A stretch of 64,000 bases of DNA from Rhizobium sp. RU20A (GCF_900155885.1 NZ_FTMB01000001.1:1302001-1366000); one strand, 5' to 3'. Positions 35,695-46,197 are shown, counted from the stretch's first letter. Numbers and translations: made by a program. The notes: a model not told the origin generated them from the sequence alone.

Positions 35695-36630
35695 ATGAAG
35701 CCATTGTGCGACCTTGACCATCTCCACCCCCTCTTTGAAACACCAGCAGGCAATGCCTCCAACGGCACGCGTATATCAACAACCCCGCGCGCGCTCCCGG
35801 CGCTTGCCATCTCGGTCGCCCTCTCTCTTGTCCTTCTGTCCGGCTGCAACAGCACGGATGCGCTGACCCCGCAGGTCGATGTCGGCGCCGGTACCTTCAA
35901 CTCGCCGCCTGTCACGGAGCGCGACCTCGACGGTATGGCAAGCCAGCCTCCCGTGACCACGGGACAGCAACAGGCGGCCAGCCAGCCCGTCCGCCAAAGC
36001 GAGCAACCGATCACCGGCCAGACGCTCGCACCGCCCTCCTCCACCACGACCACCGCGCTCCATGGAGGGACGGCTGCCGGAAACGGCACCTACCACGATC
36101 CGGCCGGTACGCTGGAGGGCCAGGCCGCAGCGCTGGGCAGCCAGCCGGCCGCCACGCAGCAGCAACCTGTCCAGCAGACCGTGAGCGAACCGGTTGCCGC
36201 GCAGCCGGCAACGGGACAGCAGGCAAACCAGCCGCCAACGCAGACCGCCGCTGTCAATCCGCAGGCCGGTGCCCTCTCGGTGCGCTTCCTTCCGATCATC
36301 GGCGCACCCGTACAGGCCGTCACCCCGCTGTCGCGTCAGCTCGGCGCCGACGCCCGCGCAAAGGGAATCACCATCAAGAGCGCGACGGATGCCTCCGCCC
36401 AGCATATGCTGAAAGGCTATTTCTCCGCCTTTGCGGACGGACCGAAGACCACGGTCACCTATGTATGGGACGTGCTCGATGCCTCCGGCAACCGGTTGAA
36501 CCGCATTCAGGGTCAGGAAACCGCGCCGGGCGGCGGAGCCGATCCCTGGGCGACCGTTGCGCCCGAGACCATGCAGGCCATCGCCTCAAAGACCATCGAG
36601 AGCTATCTGAGCTGGCGCAATGGCCGTTAA
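35695..36630 (+). CDS. Putative lipoprotein of unknown function
   Basis: 311 residues in the longest frame. A hydrophobic segment (LPALAISVALSLVLLSGC, Cys at about residue 52) with lipobox LLSGC points to an outer- or inner-membrane lipoprotein; the 30 residues before it are unusually long, and a non-ATG start inside is possible. The middle (about 60-195) is low-complexity, rich in Q, P, T and A, likely a flexible linker. The C-terminal 110 residues (VRFLPIIGAPVQAVTPLSRQLGADARAKGI) form a small conserved domain ending IASKTIESYLSWRNGR. It precedes prs. Confidence 0.72.
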   Translation: MKPLCDLDHLHPLFETPAGNASNGTRISTTPRALPALAISVALSLVLLSGCNSTDALTPQVDVGAGTFNSPPVTERDLDGMASQPPVTTGQQQAASQPVRQSEQPITGQTLAPPSSTTTTALHGGTAAGNGTYHDPAGTLEGQAAALGSQPAATQQQPVQQTVSEPVAAQPATGQQANQPPTQTAAVNPQAGALSVRFLPIIGAPVQAVTPLSRQLGADARAKGITIKSATDASAQHMLKGYFSAFADGPKTTVTYVWDVLDASGNRLNRIQGQETAPGGGADPWATVAPETMQAIASKTIESYLSWRNGR

Positions 36631-36848
36631 CCAGAAATGATTCCAACCCCTCACGACCCAAGCTCTTGCAGCCGCATGGCATTTCCACTTTTAAACCGAT
36701 TGCGTCCCGACGAAATCCGCCCGGCCCCCTTGCAATCGGGCGGGGGGTGGTTATTAAGCGCGAAAACAAGGCCTCTTTCGGTGATGGGGCCGCGGAACAA
36801 CGCGCGCGTGGCCTTCAGCCATGACGCGCCCAGACAGGCGGACCATCC

Positions 36849-37781
<933 letters not shown>

Positions 37782-37821
37782 CCGGCATTCCCCGCCGTCA
37801 CGGGCAGCCGCATGCAAACTA

Positions 37822-38187
37822 TTAGCTGTTGATGACAATGGTGCCGGCGATCAGCAGCGCCGCGCCGATCAGTGTGCGTGCCGTCAGCACTTCGCCGAGA
37901 AAGACGCTGGCCAGCACCGGCACGAAGCAGAACGTCAGCGCCATGAAGGAATAGGCGAGCGTCAGCGGCACGCTGCGCAGCACGAAGATCCAGATGATCG
38001 TGCCGAGGCCATAAATGAAAAGCGCCGCAATCAGCGTCGGATTGAGGAACATCATCATCAGGCTGCGGGCGCCGGGCGCACCGACCTGAGCACTCGTCAG
38101 CTTGAAGAGCAACTGTCCGACCGCGATCAGGAGCGGCGTGCCGAGAAGCCCCGCCCAGATCAGCGGCGACTGCGACGCCCCGTTCAC
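37822..38187 (-). CDS. Four-helix SMR/EamA-like carrier, ArnE/F-like
   Basis: 121 residues with four hydrophobic helices and a single EamA-like half. LIAVGQLLFKLTSAQVG and AYSFMALTFCFVPVLASVFLGEVLTARTLIGAALLIAG (in parts) look like small multidrug resistance or ArnE/ArnF carriers. Such proteins flip undecaprenyl-linked sugars across the inner membrane. It overlaps the methyltransferase gene by 4 bases and is last in an operon with a GT2 transferase, so a lipid-linked sugar flippase is the best guess. Confidence 0.72.
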   Translation of the reverse strand: MNGASQSPLIWAGLLGTPLLIAVGQLLFKLTSAQVGAPGARSLMMMFLNPTLIAALFIYGLGTIIWIFVLRSVPLTLAYSFMALTFCFVPVLASVFLGEVLTARTLIGAALLIAGTIVINS

Positions 38188-38900
38188 GCCGCCACCTTCG
38201 CCTGCTCGCCCCTCACCTCGCTGTAGAAGATGTCGCGGCCGATATCGACGCAGACATAATCAGCCGGCAGCGGATGCATCGCGCGCAGGAAGGAGTGCGT
38301 GTAGGGAAAGAAATTGAAGTGCGGATTGAAGCTGTAGCGATATTCGCGCTCGCGCGGCACGACGATGATGAGCCGGCGGCGCGCGATGCGGCGCAGCTCC
38401 GCAATCGCCTGGCGATAGTCCAGCACATGCTCGATCACATGGGTGCAGACCACCGTGTCGAACTCGCCATCCGCAAAGGGCAGATCCTCGATGCGCGCCG
38501 CGACATAGTCGATCCCGTCGAGCTGGGCGGCATCCTCCACCACGAAATCGACGCCCGTGAGGCGCTTGAGGCCCGGATTGCCAGCGCGGATATGGGTCAG
38601 CAGCGCGCCCGTGCCGCAGCCGACATCGCAGACGCTCTCCCCCTCGATGGCTCCGACGATGCGGTGGATGCAGGCATCGGAATTATCCGTACCGGCATGC
38701 ACGCGCGGATGGTGACGATAGAGCGTCTCGTATTCCTCCGGCGTCAGCAGCGGCGCGCGCTCGCGAAACTTGGCGAGATGCACGATGTGCTCGCCCCATA
38801 CGAGCTTGGCGAGCCCGCGGAACATGGCCGAATCGCGCAGGATCGGCGGCAGGACGTCCTCGATGACGAAGCGGATGCGGTTGGTGGTTTCGCGGTTCAT
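38184..38900 (-). CDS. Class I SAM-dependent methyltransferase
   Basis: 238 residues. CDVGCGTGALLTHIRA near residue 90 is the SAM-binding motif I, VDFVVEDAAQLDGIDYVAA follows, and LPFADGEFDTVVCTHVIEHVLDY is motif II/III of the UbiE/Methyltransf_11 type. RIARRRLIIVVPRE is the usual post-motif strand. Overlaps both neighbours by 4 bases (ATGA). It probably modifies the sugar, lipid or glycan handled by the neighbouring GT2 enzyme. Confidence 0.84.
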   Translation of the reverse strand: MNRETTNRIRFVIEDVLPPILRDSAMFRGLAKLVWGEHIVHLAKFRERAPLLTPEEYETLYRHHPRVHAGTDNSDACIHRIVGAIEGESVCDVGCGTGALLTHIRAGNPGLKRLTGVDFVVEDAAQLDGIDYVAARIEDLPFADGEFDTVVCTHVIEHVLDYRQAIAELRRIARRRLIIVVPREREYRYSFNPHFNFFPYTHSFLRAMHPLPADYVCVDIGRDIFYSEVRGEQAKVAA

Positions 38901-39916
38901 CGGTTTGCTCCGGCCAGGGTGGCCGCTGCCGGCATTTCGCTCGGGGCGCGGGGAGTATCTGCGGCCGAACGGCCGTCCTGATGCACCGGCGCCGCCACCT
39001 GCGGCAGCGAGAGATAGTGGATGCGCAATTGCTCGGCGCGCGAGCGCGCCAGCGAATCGAGGATCAGCCCGACCGTTCCCATCAGGAAGGCGATCAGCAT
39101 CAGGCTGACGGAAAGGACCCAGGTCGGCAGGCGCGGCACGAGGCCGGTGCGGAAATATTCGACCAGCACCGGCTCCATGAAAACGAGACTTGTCGCCATG
39201 AAAAGCAGGCCGAGCATGCCGAAGAAGGCGAAGGGCCGCGTCTCCTTCATGAGCAGCGCGAACATCCAGAGGATCTTCGCCCCATCCCGGAAGGTGGAGA
39301 GTTTGGAGGTGGACCCTTCCGGGCGCCGCCCATAGTCGAGCGCAAGTTCCGACACCGGCAGCTTGAGGCGCGAGGCATGCACGGACATTTCCGTCTCGAT
39401 CTCGAAGCCGCCGGACAGTGCCGGGAAACTCTTGACGAAGCGGCGAGAGAAGACGCGGTAACCGGAAAAGATGTCGGTGAAATCGGCCCCGAAGGCATGG
39501 CGATAGAGCCGGTTGAACAGACGGTTGCCGAAGGCATGGCCATTGCGGCCGGCATCGGCCGTCACGCCGCGGCGGGTGCCCACCACCATGTCGGATCTTT
39601 CCGTCAGCAACGTCAGCACCAGTTGCGGCGCATCCTCAGGGCTGTAAGTGCCGTCGCCATCCGCCATGATGTAGATGTCGGCGTCGATATCGGCGAACAT
39701 GCGCCGCACGACATTGCCCTTGCCCTGGCGCCGCTCGGTTCGCACGATGGCGCCGGCCAGCGCCGCCTTCAGCGCCGTGTCATCGGTGGAATTGTTGTCG
39801 TAGACATAGATGCGCGCCCGCGGCAGGGCCTGGCGAAAACCGCGCACGACATTGAGGATCGTCTTTTCCTCGTTGTAGCAGGGCAAAAGCACGGCAATGT
39901 CGAGATCGGCCAGCAT
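38897..39916 (-). CDS. GT2-family polyprenyl-phosphate glycosyltransferase-like protein
   Basis: 339 residues from the ATG at 39916 (AGGAAGG upstream); the frame to 39955 lacks support. IAVLLPCYNEEKTILNVV, VYDNNSTDDT, RQGKGNVVRRMF and the DxD site ADGDGTYSP identify a dolichol/undecaprenyl-phosphate sugar synthase-like GT2. FSGYRVFSRRF and GFEIETEMSVHA are also typical. Two C-terminal helices (about 240-260 and 278-300) anchor it. It would put a sugar on a polyprenyl phosphate at the cytoplasmic face. Confidence 0.86.
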   Translation of the reverse strand: MLADLDIAVLLPCYNEEKTILNVVRGFRQALPRARIYVYDNNSTDDTALKAALAGAIVRTERRQGKGNVVRRMFADIDADIYIMADGDGTYSPEDAPQLVLTLLTERSDMVVGTRRGVTADAGRNGHAFGNRLFNRLYRHAFGADFTDIFSGYRVFSRRFVKSFPALSGGFEIETEMSVHASRLKLPVSELALDYGRRPEGSTSKLSTFRDGAKILWMFALLMKETRPFAFFGMLGLLFMATSLVFMEPVLVEYFRTGLVPRLPTWVLSVSLMLIAFLMGTVGLILDSLARSRAEQLRIHYLSLPQVAAPVHQDGRSAADTPRAPSEMPAAATLAGANR

Positions 39917-40183
39917 GGAAACCTTCCTGGGTCGCGCAATCCTCCCGAGTGCCAATGCCTGTCGGATCGCCGGTTCCCGACCCTAGAGCGAACAGGGTTA
40001 ATGCCGGGTTTCCGCAAGGCCGTGCGGCAAGCCTTTACCCTTCTTTTAAGGCCCTCAGGCTAGGTATGGGGAGCGCTGCATGCTCCGGGAAACCGGGGGG
40101 CATCCGCGCGCTCTTGCCCCGCCCGCGCCGCCTCAGCGGCGACCGCGCTACGGGGCCCCGCTCACGCAGGACGCCCACGCCGG

Positions 40184-42019
40184 ATGATCGAACCCATGTC
40201 CACCGACGCCCTTGCCGACACCGTCCAGCGTAGGCCCGCGGCCTCAGGAGGCGTGTGGAAAGCCGTACTGATCGCGACAACCATCGTCATCGCCTTCCTG
40301 TTTGTCACCCACCTGAAGAATGCCACCGACTATATCGGTCCTGATAATGATGACGGCATGCGGCTGGTCGAAGTGCGCGACCTGGTCAACGGCCAGTCCT
40401 GGTTCGATACGACGCAATACCGCCTCGGCCTTGAGGGCGGAACGCTGATGCACTGGTCGCGCCTCGTCGACCTGCCGATGGCGACGATGATCCGCCTTTT
40501 CTCGACTGTGACGACGCCGGAGATAGCCGAGCGCCTGGCCGTGACGATATGGCCGCTCATCCTGATCATTCCGCTGTTTTACGGGATCGGCCGCGCAAGC
40601 CTCTGCCTCGGCGGACGACCAGGCATGATCGCCGGGCTGGTGCTGGCCTCCGTCATGGTGACAGCTGGCTATCGCTTTCGCCCGGGCGCCATCGATCACC
40701 ACAATGTGCAGGTCAGCCTGATCGCCCTTGCCGTGGCGGGGCTGCTGGATCCGCTCCGCCGACCGGCGAGCTTAGCCCTGACGGGCGTTGCGGCGGGCCT
40801 TGCCATCGCCGTTGGCGTCGAGACGGTGCCACTGGTGGCGGCGATCTGCGTGGTCGCGGCCCTTCTGTGGTGCATTCTGGGGGATGGCGCCCGTCCCGGC
40901 GTCGTCGCCTTCGCGCTCACCTTGGCCGCCACCTTGTGCACCACCTTCGTGGCGACCATCGCACCCGCCGACTACGGCCGGGTCACCTGCGACAACTTCT
41001 CGCTCGGCTTCATGGCGCCCTCCCTCACCGGCGCCCTTAGCCTCGCCGCCGCCGCCCTTGTCCTGCGGTCGGCCAGACGACCGGTCCGCGTCGGGGCCCT
41101 TGCACTGGTGGCAGCCGGTGTGCTGGCTATCACGCTCAAGGTCGCGCCGCAGTGCCTTGCAAGCCCCTTTGCGACCATGGATCCGCTGCTGATCGAATTG
41201 TGGCTGAACGGGATCCAGGAAGCGCAGCCCTTCACCTCCGTCCTCGCCAACGAGCCGACAAACCTCGGCACCTTTTACGCGACGGGTACGCTCGCGCTCA
41301 TCGTCTGCCTCTGGCGCATCGCGCTGAACGACCGCCGCGCGCAGTATCTCGTGCTGTTGCCGCTGCTTCTCACCGCCTATGGCGTGACCCTGTTCCAGAT
41401 CCGCGGCACGCTCTTCCTCGATCTCTTGGCAATCATCACCCTCTCGGCCGCGATAGCCGATCTGAGGGCCCGCTCGCACGCCGAGCCCAAAAACATCGGC
41501 CGAAGCCTCGCCTTCGTCGGCATGACGCTGGCGAGCATCAGTCCGGTCTGGACCCTGCTCGCGCTCGTCATCCCCTCCGAGGTGAGAGATCAGCGCCTCA
41601 CAGAACTGGAAAACACGTCCCTCGACAAACGGACGGCCTGCGGCAGTCCCCTCAGCGTTTCACAGCTTGCAACGCTTGCGCCGACCACGGTGCTCGCCCC
41701 CTCCGACATTGGTGTCAGCCTGCTGCGCTATACGCCGCATCGCGTGCTGACGGGTCCCTACCACCGCAATCAGGCGGGGATGCTGGCGGAGTTGCAGATT
41801 GGCATGGCACCGCCGCCCGAGGCGGCCACCCGGCTTGCCGCGCTCGGCGTCAGGCTCGTCGCCTTCTGCCCGCAGGAAACCCAGACATCCCTGCTGGCAA
41901 AGCGGGCGCCGGACGGGCTTTACGCCCATCTCGAGCGCGGCGACGTGCCGGCGTTCCTCACCCCGATTCCCCAGCCGGACGGTGCCAGCCTGAAGCTCTA
42001 CCGCGTCACTCGCCCGTGA
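40184..42019 (+). CDS. GT-C-fold-like large membrane protein, possible STT3/ArnT-like transferase
   Basis: 611 residues with about 11-12 hydrophobic helices before a soluble C-terminal domain of about 150 residues. After the first helix (VLIATTIVIAFLFVTHLKNA) the first loop has an acidic GPDNDDGMRLVEVRDLVNG, placed like the DxD of GT-C transferases, and FRPGAIDHHNVQ follows in the third loop region. Such layout suits STT3/AglB or ArnT-like enzymes that take sugars from polyprenyl carriers in the periplasm. It is divergent from the GT2-methyltransferase-SMR operon. An ATG at 40196 is an alternative start. The enzyme class is an inference. Confidence 0.68.
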   Translation: MIEPMSTDALADTVQRRPAASGGVWKAVLIATTIVIAFLFVTHLKNATDYIGPDNDDGMRLVEVRDLVNGQSWFDTTQYRLGLEGGTLMHWSRLVDLPMATMIRLFSTVTTPEIAERLAVTIWPLILIIPLFYGIGRASLCLGGRPGMIAGLVLASVMVTAGYRFRPGAIDHHNVQVSLIALAVAGLLDPLRRPASLALTGVAAGLAIAVGVETVPLVAAICVVAALLWCILGDGARPGVVAFALTLAATLCTTFVATIAPADYGRVTCDNFSLGFMAPSLTGALSLAAAALVLRSARRPVRVGALALVAAGVLAITLKVAPQCLASPFATMDPLLIELWLNGIQEAQPFTSVLANEPTNLGTFYATGTLALIVCLWRIALNDRRAQYLVLLPLLLTAYGVTLFQIRGTLFLDLLAIITLSAAIADLRARSHAEPKNIGRSLAFVGMTLASISPVWTLLALVIPSEVRDQRLTELENTSLDKRTACGSPLSVSQLATLAPTTVLAPSDIGVSLLRYTPHRVLTGPYHRNQAGMLAELQIGMAPPPEAATRLAALGVRLVAFCPQETQTSLLAKRAPDGLYAHLERGDVPAFLTPIPQPDGASLKLYRVTRP

Positions 42020-42040
42020 AGCACGGCGCAAGGCCTCGCG

Positions 42041-42433
42041 TCAGGCGGCTGGCATGCCCGGCCGGACAGCCGGGATCGCGCAGGCCTCGCCGCCGCCATT
42101 CAGCAGCCGCGAACGGGTGAGAAACCGGCGCTCGCGTCCATTGTCGAGCGAGAACATGCCGCCTCGCCCCGGCACCACGTCGAGGATGAGTTCGGTGTGC
42201 TTCCAAACCTCGAACTGCGAGGCCGAGATATAGACCGGCACGCCGTCGATCTCGCCGAGCTTCACATCGTGGTCGCCGACAATGTAATCGTCGGCCGGAT
42301 AAAGCATGGGCGAGGAACCGTCGCAGCAGCCGCCCGACTGGTGAAACAGGACGTCCGGATGGTCCTGCCGGATCTCCGCCAGAAATGCCCGCGCCTCCGG
42401 CGTCGCGCTGACGCGCACCGTGTCCTCTGTCAT
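42041..42433 (-). CDS. DUF779-domain protein
   Basis: 130 residues from the ATG at 42433 (GGAGGAG upstream). VLFHQSGGCCDGSSPMLYP with two adjacent cysteines, VYISASQFEVWKHTELILDVVPGRGGMFSLD and FLTRSRLL define the family. Genes of this family regularly lie next to AldB-type aldehyde dehydrogenases, as here. Cytosolic; may bind metal or acetaldehyde-type compounds; function unknown. Confidence 0.86.
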   Translation of the reverse strand: MTEDTVRVSATPEARAFLAEIRQDHPDVLFHQSGGCCDGSSPMLYPADDYIVGDHDVKLGEIDGVPVYISASQFEVWKHTELILDVVPGRGGMFSLDNGRERRFLTRSRLLNGGGEACAIPAVRPGMPAA

Positions 42434-42559
42434 GGAAGTCTCCTCCTTCAAAGCCGTTTCGGTCGGTCGCCTCGCCTCCCGCGAGCAACCCGCCAAACAG
42501 GAATGGGGGAGCGGCGCAGCGCCACTCCCCCGTCTCGTGCCGTCGGTGCGGGTTCCGGC

Positions 42560-44068
42560 TCAGAAGAAGCCCAGCGCCTTCGGCGAGTAGCTGACCAGCA
42601 TGTTCTTGGTCTGCTGGTAGTGATCGAGCATCATCTTGTGCGTCTCGCGACCGATGCCCGACTGCTTGTAGCCACCGAAGGCCGCATGGGCCGGGTAGGC
42701 ATGGTAGCAGTTGGTCCAGACGCGCCCGGCCTGGATGTTGCGGCCGAACTGGTAGCAGCGGTTCGCATCGCGGCTCCAGACGCCGGCACCGAGGCCGTAA
42801 AGCGTGTCGTTGGCGATTTCGAGCGCCTCGGCATCGTCCTTGAAGGTCGTGACCGATACCACCGGCCCGAAGATTTCCTCCTGGAAGATGCGCATCTTGT
42901 TGTGGCCTTCGAAGACCGTCGGCTTGACGTAGAAGCCACCGGAAAGGTCACCTTCAAGCTCGTTGCGCGCACCGCCGGTCAGCACCTTGGCGCCTTCCTG
43001 CTTGCCGATGTCGATATAGGCGAGGATCTTCTCGAGCTGTTCGGAGGAAGCCTGCGCCCCGATCATCGTGGCGACATCGAGCGGGTTGCCCTGCTTGATG
43101 GCTTCGACGCGCTTGATGGCGCGCTCCATGAAGCGGTCGTAGATCTTTTCATGCACCAGCGCGCGGCTCGGGCACGTGCAGACTTCGCCCTGGTTCAGCG
43201 CGAACATCGCGAAGCCTTCGAGCGCCTTGTCGAAATAGTCGTCGTCTTCGGCCATCACGTCGGCGAAGAAGATGTTCGGCGACTTGCCGCCCAGTTCCAG
43301 CGTCACCGGGATGAGGTTCTGCGACGCATACTGCATGATCAGGCGGCCGGTGGAGGTTTCACCGGTGAAGGCGATCTTGGCGATGCGCGGGTTGGAGGCG
43401 AGCGGCTTGCCGGCTTCCAGGCCGAAACCGTTGACGATGTTGAGAACACCCGGCGGCAGGAGATCGCCGACGAGCTCGGCAAAGACAAGGATCGAGGCCG
43501 GCGTCTGTTCGGCCGGCTTCAGCACCACGCAGTTGCCGGCAGCAAGCGCGGGCGCAAGCTTCCAGGCGGCCATCAGGATGGGGAAGTTCCACGGAATGAT
43601 CTGGCCGACGACGCCGAGCGGCTCATGGAAATGGTAGGCGATCGTGTCGTGGTCGATCTCGCCGATCGAGCCTTCCTGGGCACGCACGCAGGAAGCGAAG
43701 TAGCGGAAGTGATCGATGGCGAGCGGAATGTCGGCGGCCATCGTCTCGCGCAGAGGCTTGCCGTTGTCCCAGGTCTCGGCCTTGGCGAGCAGTTCAAGAT
43801 TGTCCTCCATGCGCTGCGCCATCTTCATGAGGATGTTGGCGCGTTCGGTGGTGGAGGTGCGGGCCCACTTGTCCTTGGCGGCGTGGGCGGCGTCGAGCGC
43901 GAGCTCGATGTCTTCGGCCTGCGAACGGGCAATCTGGCAAAGCACGCCGCCGGTCACCGGGGTGGTGTTGTCGAAATAGCGGCCGCCGACCGGCTCGCGC
44001 CATTCGCCGCCGATGAAGTTACCGTACTTCTGCTTGAAGGGGTTCTCGACGATCTTCTGATGCAACAT
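42560..44068 (-). CDS. Aldehyde dehydrogenase, AldB/ExaC type
   Basis: 502 residues from the ATG at 44068, which is 7 bases from GGAGG; an upstream ATG at 44074 is too close to that site. It oxidises acetaldehyde or similar aldehydes with NAD(P)+. [52 protein letters not shown] and the catalytic Cys297 in [11 protein letters not shown] are intact; [26 protein letters not shown] closes the fold. It is between a DUF779 gene and a GAF-Fis regulator, a usual trio for ethanol or acetoin-related catabolism. Confidence 0.94.
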   Translation of the reverse strand: MLHQKIVENPFKQKYGNFIGGEWREPVGGRYFDNTTPVTGGVLCQIARSQAEDIELALDAAHAAKDKWARTSTTERANILMKMAQRMEDNLELLAKAETWDNGKPLRETMAADIPLAIDHFRYFASCVRAQEGSIGEIDHDTIAYHFHEPLGVVGQIIPWNFPILMAAWKLAPALAAGNCVVLKPAEQTPASILVFAELVGDLLPPGVLNIVNGFGLEAGKPLASNPRIAKIAFTGETSTGRLIMQYASQNLIPVTLELGGKSPNIFFADVMAEDDDYFDKALEGFAMFALNQGEVCTCPSRALVHEKIYDRFMERAIKRVEAIKQGNPLDVATMIGAQASSEQLEKILAYIDIGKQEGAKVLTGGARNELEGDLSGGFYVKPTVFEGHNKMRIFQEEIFGPVVSVTTFKDDAEALEIANDTLYGLGAGVWSRDANRCYQFGRNIQAGRVWTNCYHAYPAHAAFGGYKQSGIGRETHKMMLDHYQQTKNMLVSYSPKALGFF

Positions 44069-44177
44069 GGCCATTCCTCCCGAATGTGTTGGCAAACTGT
44101 GAGGGCTCCTCCAGGGGCCGTCGGGAAGAAGGTGGGCTGCCTTGCGTCGCTTGACCAGCCCGTCGGCGTCGCGGACC

Positions 44178-44204
44178 TGTCACATCTGTCTCACATCTGC
44201 GACA
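44178..44204. promoter_or_regulatory. Possible binding site for the GAF-Fis regulator
   Basis: TCACATCTG occurs twice, at 44180-44188 and 44191-44199, 11 bases (one helix turn) apart, and TGTC-N10-GACA spans 44187-44204. It sits between the regulator and the aldehyde dehydrogenase. No -24/-12 sigma54 sequence was found downstream. Confidence 0.35.
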
Positions 44205-44248
44205 CAAAGAGGCAGAATGCCATGCTGCATTGCCGCAAAATCAGGCAC

Positions 44249-45205
44249 TCAATCGAGCTGGAGACGACGCATCTTGCGGTAGAGCGTGGCGCGGCTGATG
44301 CCGAGCATCTCGGCCGCCTTGGAGACATTGCCGTCGGCGCGCGCGAGAACACGGCGAAGGGCGGAGCGCTCGGCATCCGGCAGTTCCGCCTCCTCGTCCA
44401 CCCGGTCCCCGAGAAGATCGGCGGCAGGAACGCCCGCCGCAATCCGCTTGTCGTCGAGATCGAGCGCATGGCGTGCCGCCCTCGTCGCTCCGAGCACGAG
44501 GTCGTCCCGGTCGACGGCCAGAAGTGCCGGACCGGAACGCGCCGCCTGCGGCAGGAGCAGGATGCGGGCGCGGGAAAAGGCGCGGCGAAAGAGATTGGCC
44601 TCGATGCGGCCCGCCGCATCGCGCACGGCCTGCGACAGGATCGCCATGGACATGTCGGTCGCATCCTCCCGGCAGGTGGATACGTCGATCGCCGCGGCGA
44701 TGCGCCCGAGGTGATCGCGCACCGGCGCGGTGGCGCAGGAAAGCCCGGTGTTCTGGGCCAGGAAATGCTGGTCGCGATGGATGATCACAGGGCGCTCGTC
44801 GGCCAGTGCCGTGCCGATGCCATTGGTGCCGGCGCTCGCCTCGCTCCAGACCGTCCCCGACCAAAGGCCGACGGATCGGAATTCCTTGTCGTCGCCGGTC
44901 GCGCCGCGCCGGTCGATGGCAACCCCCTGCCCGTCGGTCAGCAGCAAGCAGCAGCCCGAGCGCCCGACGATGGAGAACAGACGGTCGAGCTCGTCGGAGG
45001 CCTCCTCGATCAGCGGTGCCGCGCGTTCGCGGACGATCCGGAACTCCGCTTCTGAAAGCCGCTGTGGCCCCTTGGCCTCTTCCGGTGTCAGGTGATGAAG
45101 GCTCATGCAGCGCCGCCAGGAAGCGGCAATGGGCGAACTGGCCGCTGACGACTTTTCGGTCGCGACCTTGTACACACGTTCGCAATGATCGACGTGCTGG
45201 CTCAT
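44249..45205 (-). CDS. AcoR-like GAF-Fis regulator lacking the AAA+ domain
   Basis: 318 residues with GGAGG before the ATG. The N-terminal part (AASWRRCMSLHHLTPEE) and a GAF domain (about 60-190: SGCCLLLTDGQGVAID, AGTNGIGTALADERPVIIHRDQHF) match AcoR-type activators of acetoin and alcohol catabolism. After a linker of about 75 residues comes the Fis helix-turn-helix (DGNVSKAAEMLGISRATLYRKMRRLQ). The sigma54-contacting AAA+ domain (GAFTGA) is absent, so it cannot act as a normal sigma54 activator. Likely controls the downstream aldehyde dehydrogenase. Confidence 0.86.
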   Translation of the reverse strand: MSQHVDHCERVYKVATEKSSAASSPIAASWRRCMSLHHLTPEEAKGPQRLSEAEFRIVRERAAPLIEEASDELDRLFSIVGRSGCCLLLTDGQGVAIDRRGATGDDKEFRSVGLWSGTVWSEASAGTNGIGTALADERPVIIHRDQHFLAQNTGLSCATAPVRDHLGRIAAAIDVSTCREDATDMSMAILSQAVRDAAGRIEANLFRRAFSRARILLLPQAARSGPALLAVDRDDLVLGATRAARHALDLDDKRIAAGVPAADLLGDRVDEEAELPDAERSALRRVLARADGNVSKAAEMLGISRATLYRKMRRLQLD

Positions 45206-45519
45206 GTGGCGCTCCTCCCGGTGCGGCTTCCTCCAGACGCAACGTTATCGACCATGGTGGCAGCTTTCCGACCGGCCGTCCAGATCGCCCATGGTGGAAG
45301 GCGGGCCGCATCCGCGTTTTTCGCCGGCGCCAGTTGGCGAATGCCAATTGCGGCATCGCCAGGCATGATGGGGGCGGCAAGCCTTGCGTTCCCGGCATTT
45401 CTCCGCTAGAGACGCGCGTCCGCGTAGACACCCTTGGAGGCAACGCGGATGAGGCGACAAGCCTCGGCTTTCCCGGCTCAAGCCCGGAAAGCTCTCCATA
45501 ACACTAGAAAGGTACTGCC
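45206..45519. other. Gap with rplY leader hairpin
   Basis: About 314 bases between divergent genes. In the last part GCTTTCC (45467-45473) and GGAAAGC (45486-45492) form a hairpin 27 bases before the rplY ATG, with GAAAGG as ribosome site. L25 genes can be autoregulated; this hairpin may be the target. Promoters in the gap were not resolved. Confidence 0.4.
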
Positions 45520-46134
45520 ATGAGCAAAGCTTCTTACGAGCTCAAGGCCGAGACGCGCGAACGGGTCGGTAAGGGGTCCTCCCGTGAACTTCGTCGCAAC
45601 GGTCTTATTCCCGCTGTCATCTACGGTGACAAGCAGGCCCCCATTTCCATCGCGATCTCCACCAAGGACGTCACGCAGCGCATCCACGCTGGCGGCTTCA
45701 TGACGACGGTTGCCGTCATCGACGTGAATGGCGAGAAGATCCGCGTCCTGCCGAAGGACTACCAGCTCGATCCGGTCCGCGACTTCACGATGCACGTCGA
45801 CTTCCTGCGCGTGTCGAAGAACAGCACGGTCACCGTCGAAGTTCCGGTCCACTTCATCAATGAAGAGAAGGCACCGGGCATCAAGGAAGGTGGCGTTCTG
45901 AACGTCGTCCGCCACACGGTTGAGCTTCTCGTCGCTGCCGATGCCATCCCGGAATCCCTGACGGCCGACCTCGCCGGCCTGAAGATCGGCGACGGCATCC
46001 ACATCTCCAACATCACGCTGCCGGCCGGTGCCGCGCCGACGATCACCGACCGTGATTTCACGATCGCCACGATCGCCGCTCCCGATGTTCTGGAAGACGA
46101 AGAAGCCGCTGCCGAAGAAGGCAGCGAAGGCTGA
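45520..46134 (+). CDS. rplY: 50S ribosomal protein L25 (CTC/TL5 form)
   Basis: 204 residues. The long two-domain form. L25 domain: [27 protein letters not shown]; the C-terminal TL5 domain has [23 protein letters not shown] and [22 protein letters not shown] (in parts). It binds 5S rRNA. The acidic tail [13 protein letters not shown] is normal in alphaproteobacteria. The CDS is followed by a strong terminator, so the next gene is separate. Confidence 0.96.
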   Translation: MSKASYELKAETRERVGKGSSRELRRNGLIPAVIYGDKQAPISIAISTKDVTQRIHAGGFMTTVAVIDVNGEKIRVLPKDYQLDPVRDFTMHVDFLRVSKNSTVTVEVPVHFINEEKAPGIKEGGVLNVVRHTVELLVAADAIPESLTADLAGLKIGDGIHISNITLPAGAAPTITDRDFTIATIAAPDVLEDEEAAAEEGSEG

Positions 46135-46164
46135 TTTCAGCCACGCTATCTGCGGAACCATCAG

Positions 46165-46197
46165 ACCCGTCCGGCTGCCCCAGCCGGGCGGGTTTTT
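46165..46197 (+). terminator. Terminator of rplY
   Basis: ACCCG-CCGGCTG and CAGCCGG-CGGGT arms around CCC, followed by TTTTTG; strong rho-independent terminator. Confidence 0.85.

Noticed and set aside
33449-35782. A 777-codon minus frame
   Set aside because: Antisense to pgeF and the M24 gene, both recognisable; composition is rich in D, G and H as expected for a shadow frame.
44070-44180. Sigma54 promoter for the aldehyde dehydrogenase
   Set aside because: No GG-N10-GC with surrounding TGGCAC/TTGC was found on the minus strand, and the regulator has no AAA+ domain.
42197-45055. A 952-codon plus frame
   Set aside because: It runs antisense through the DUF779, aldehyde dehydrogenase and GAF-Fis genes and has no signal, domain or ribosome site of its own.
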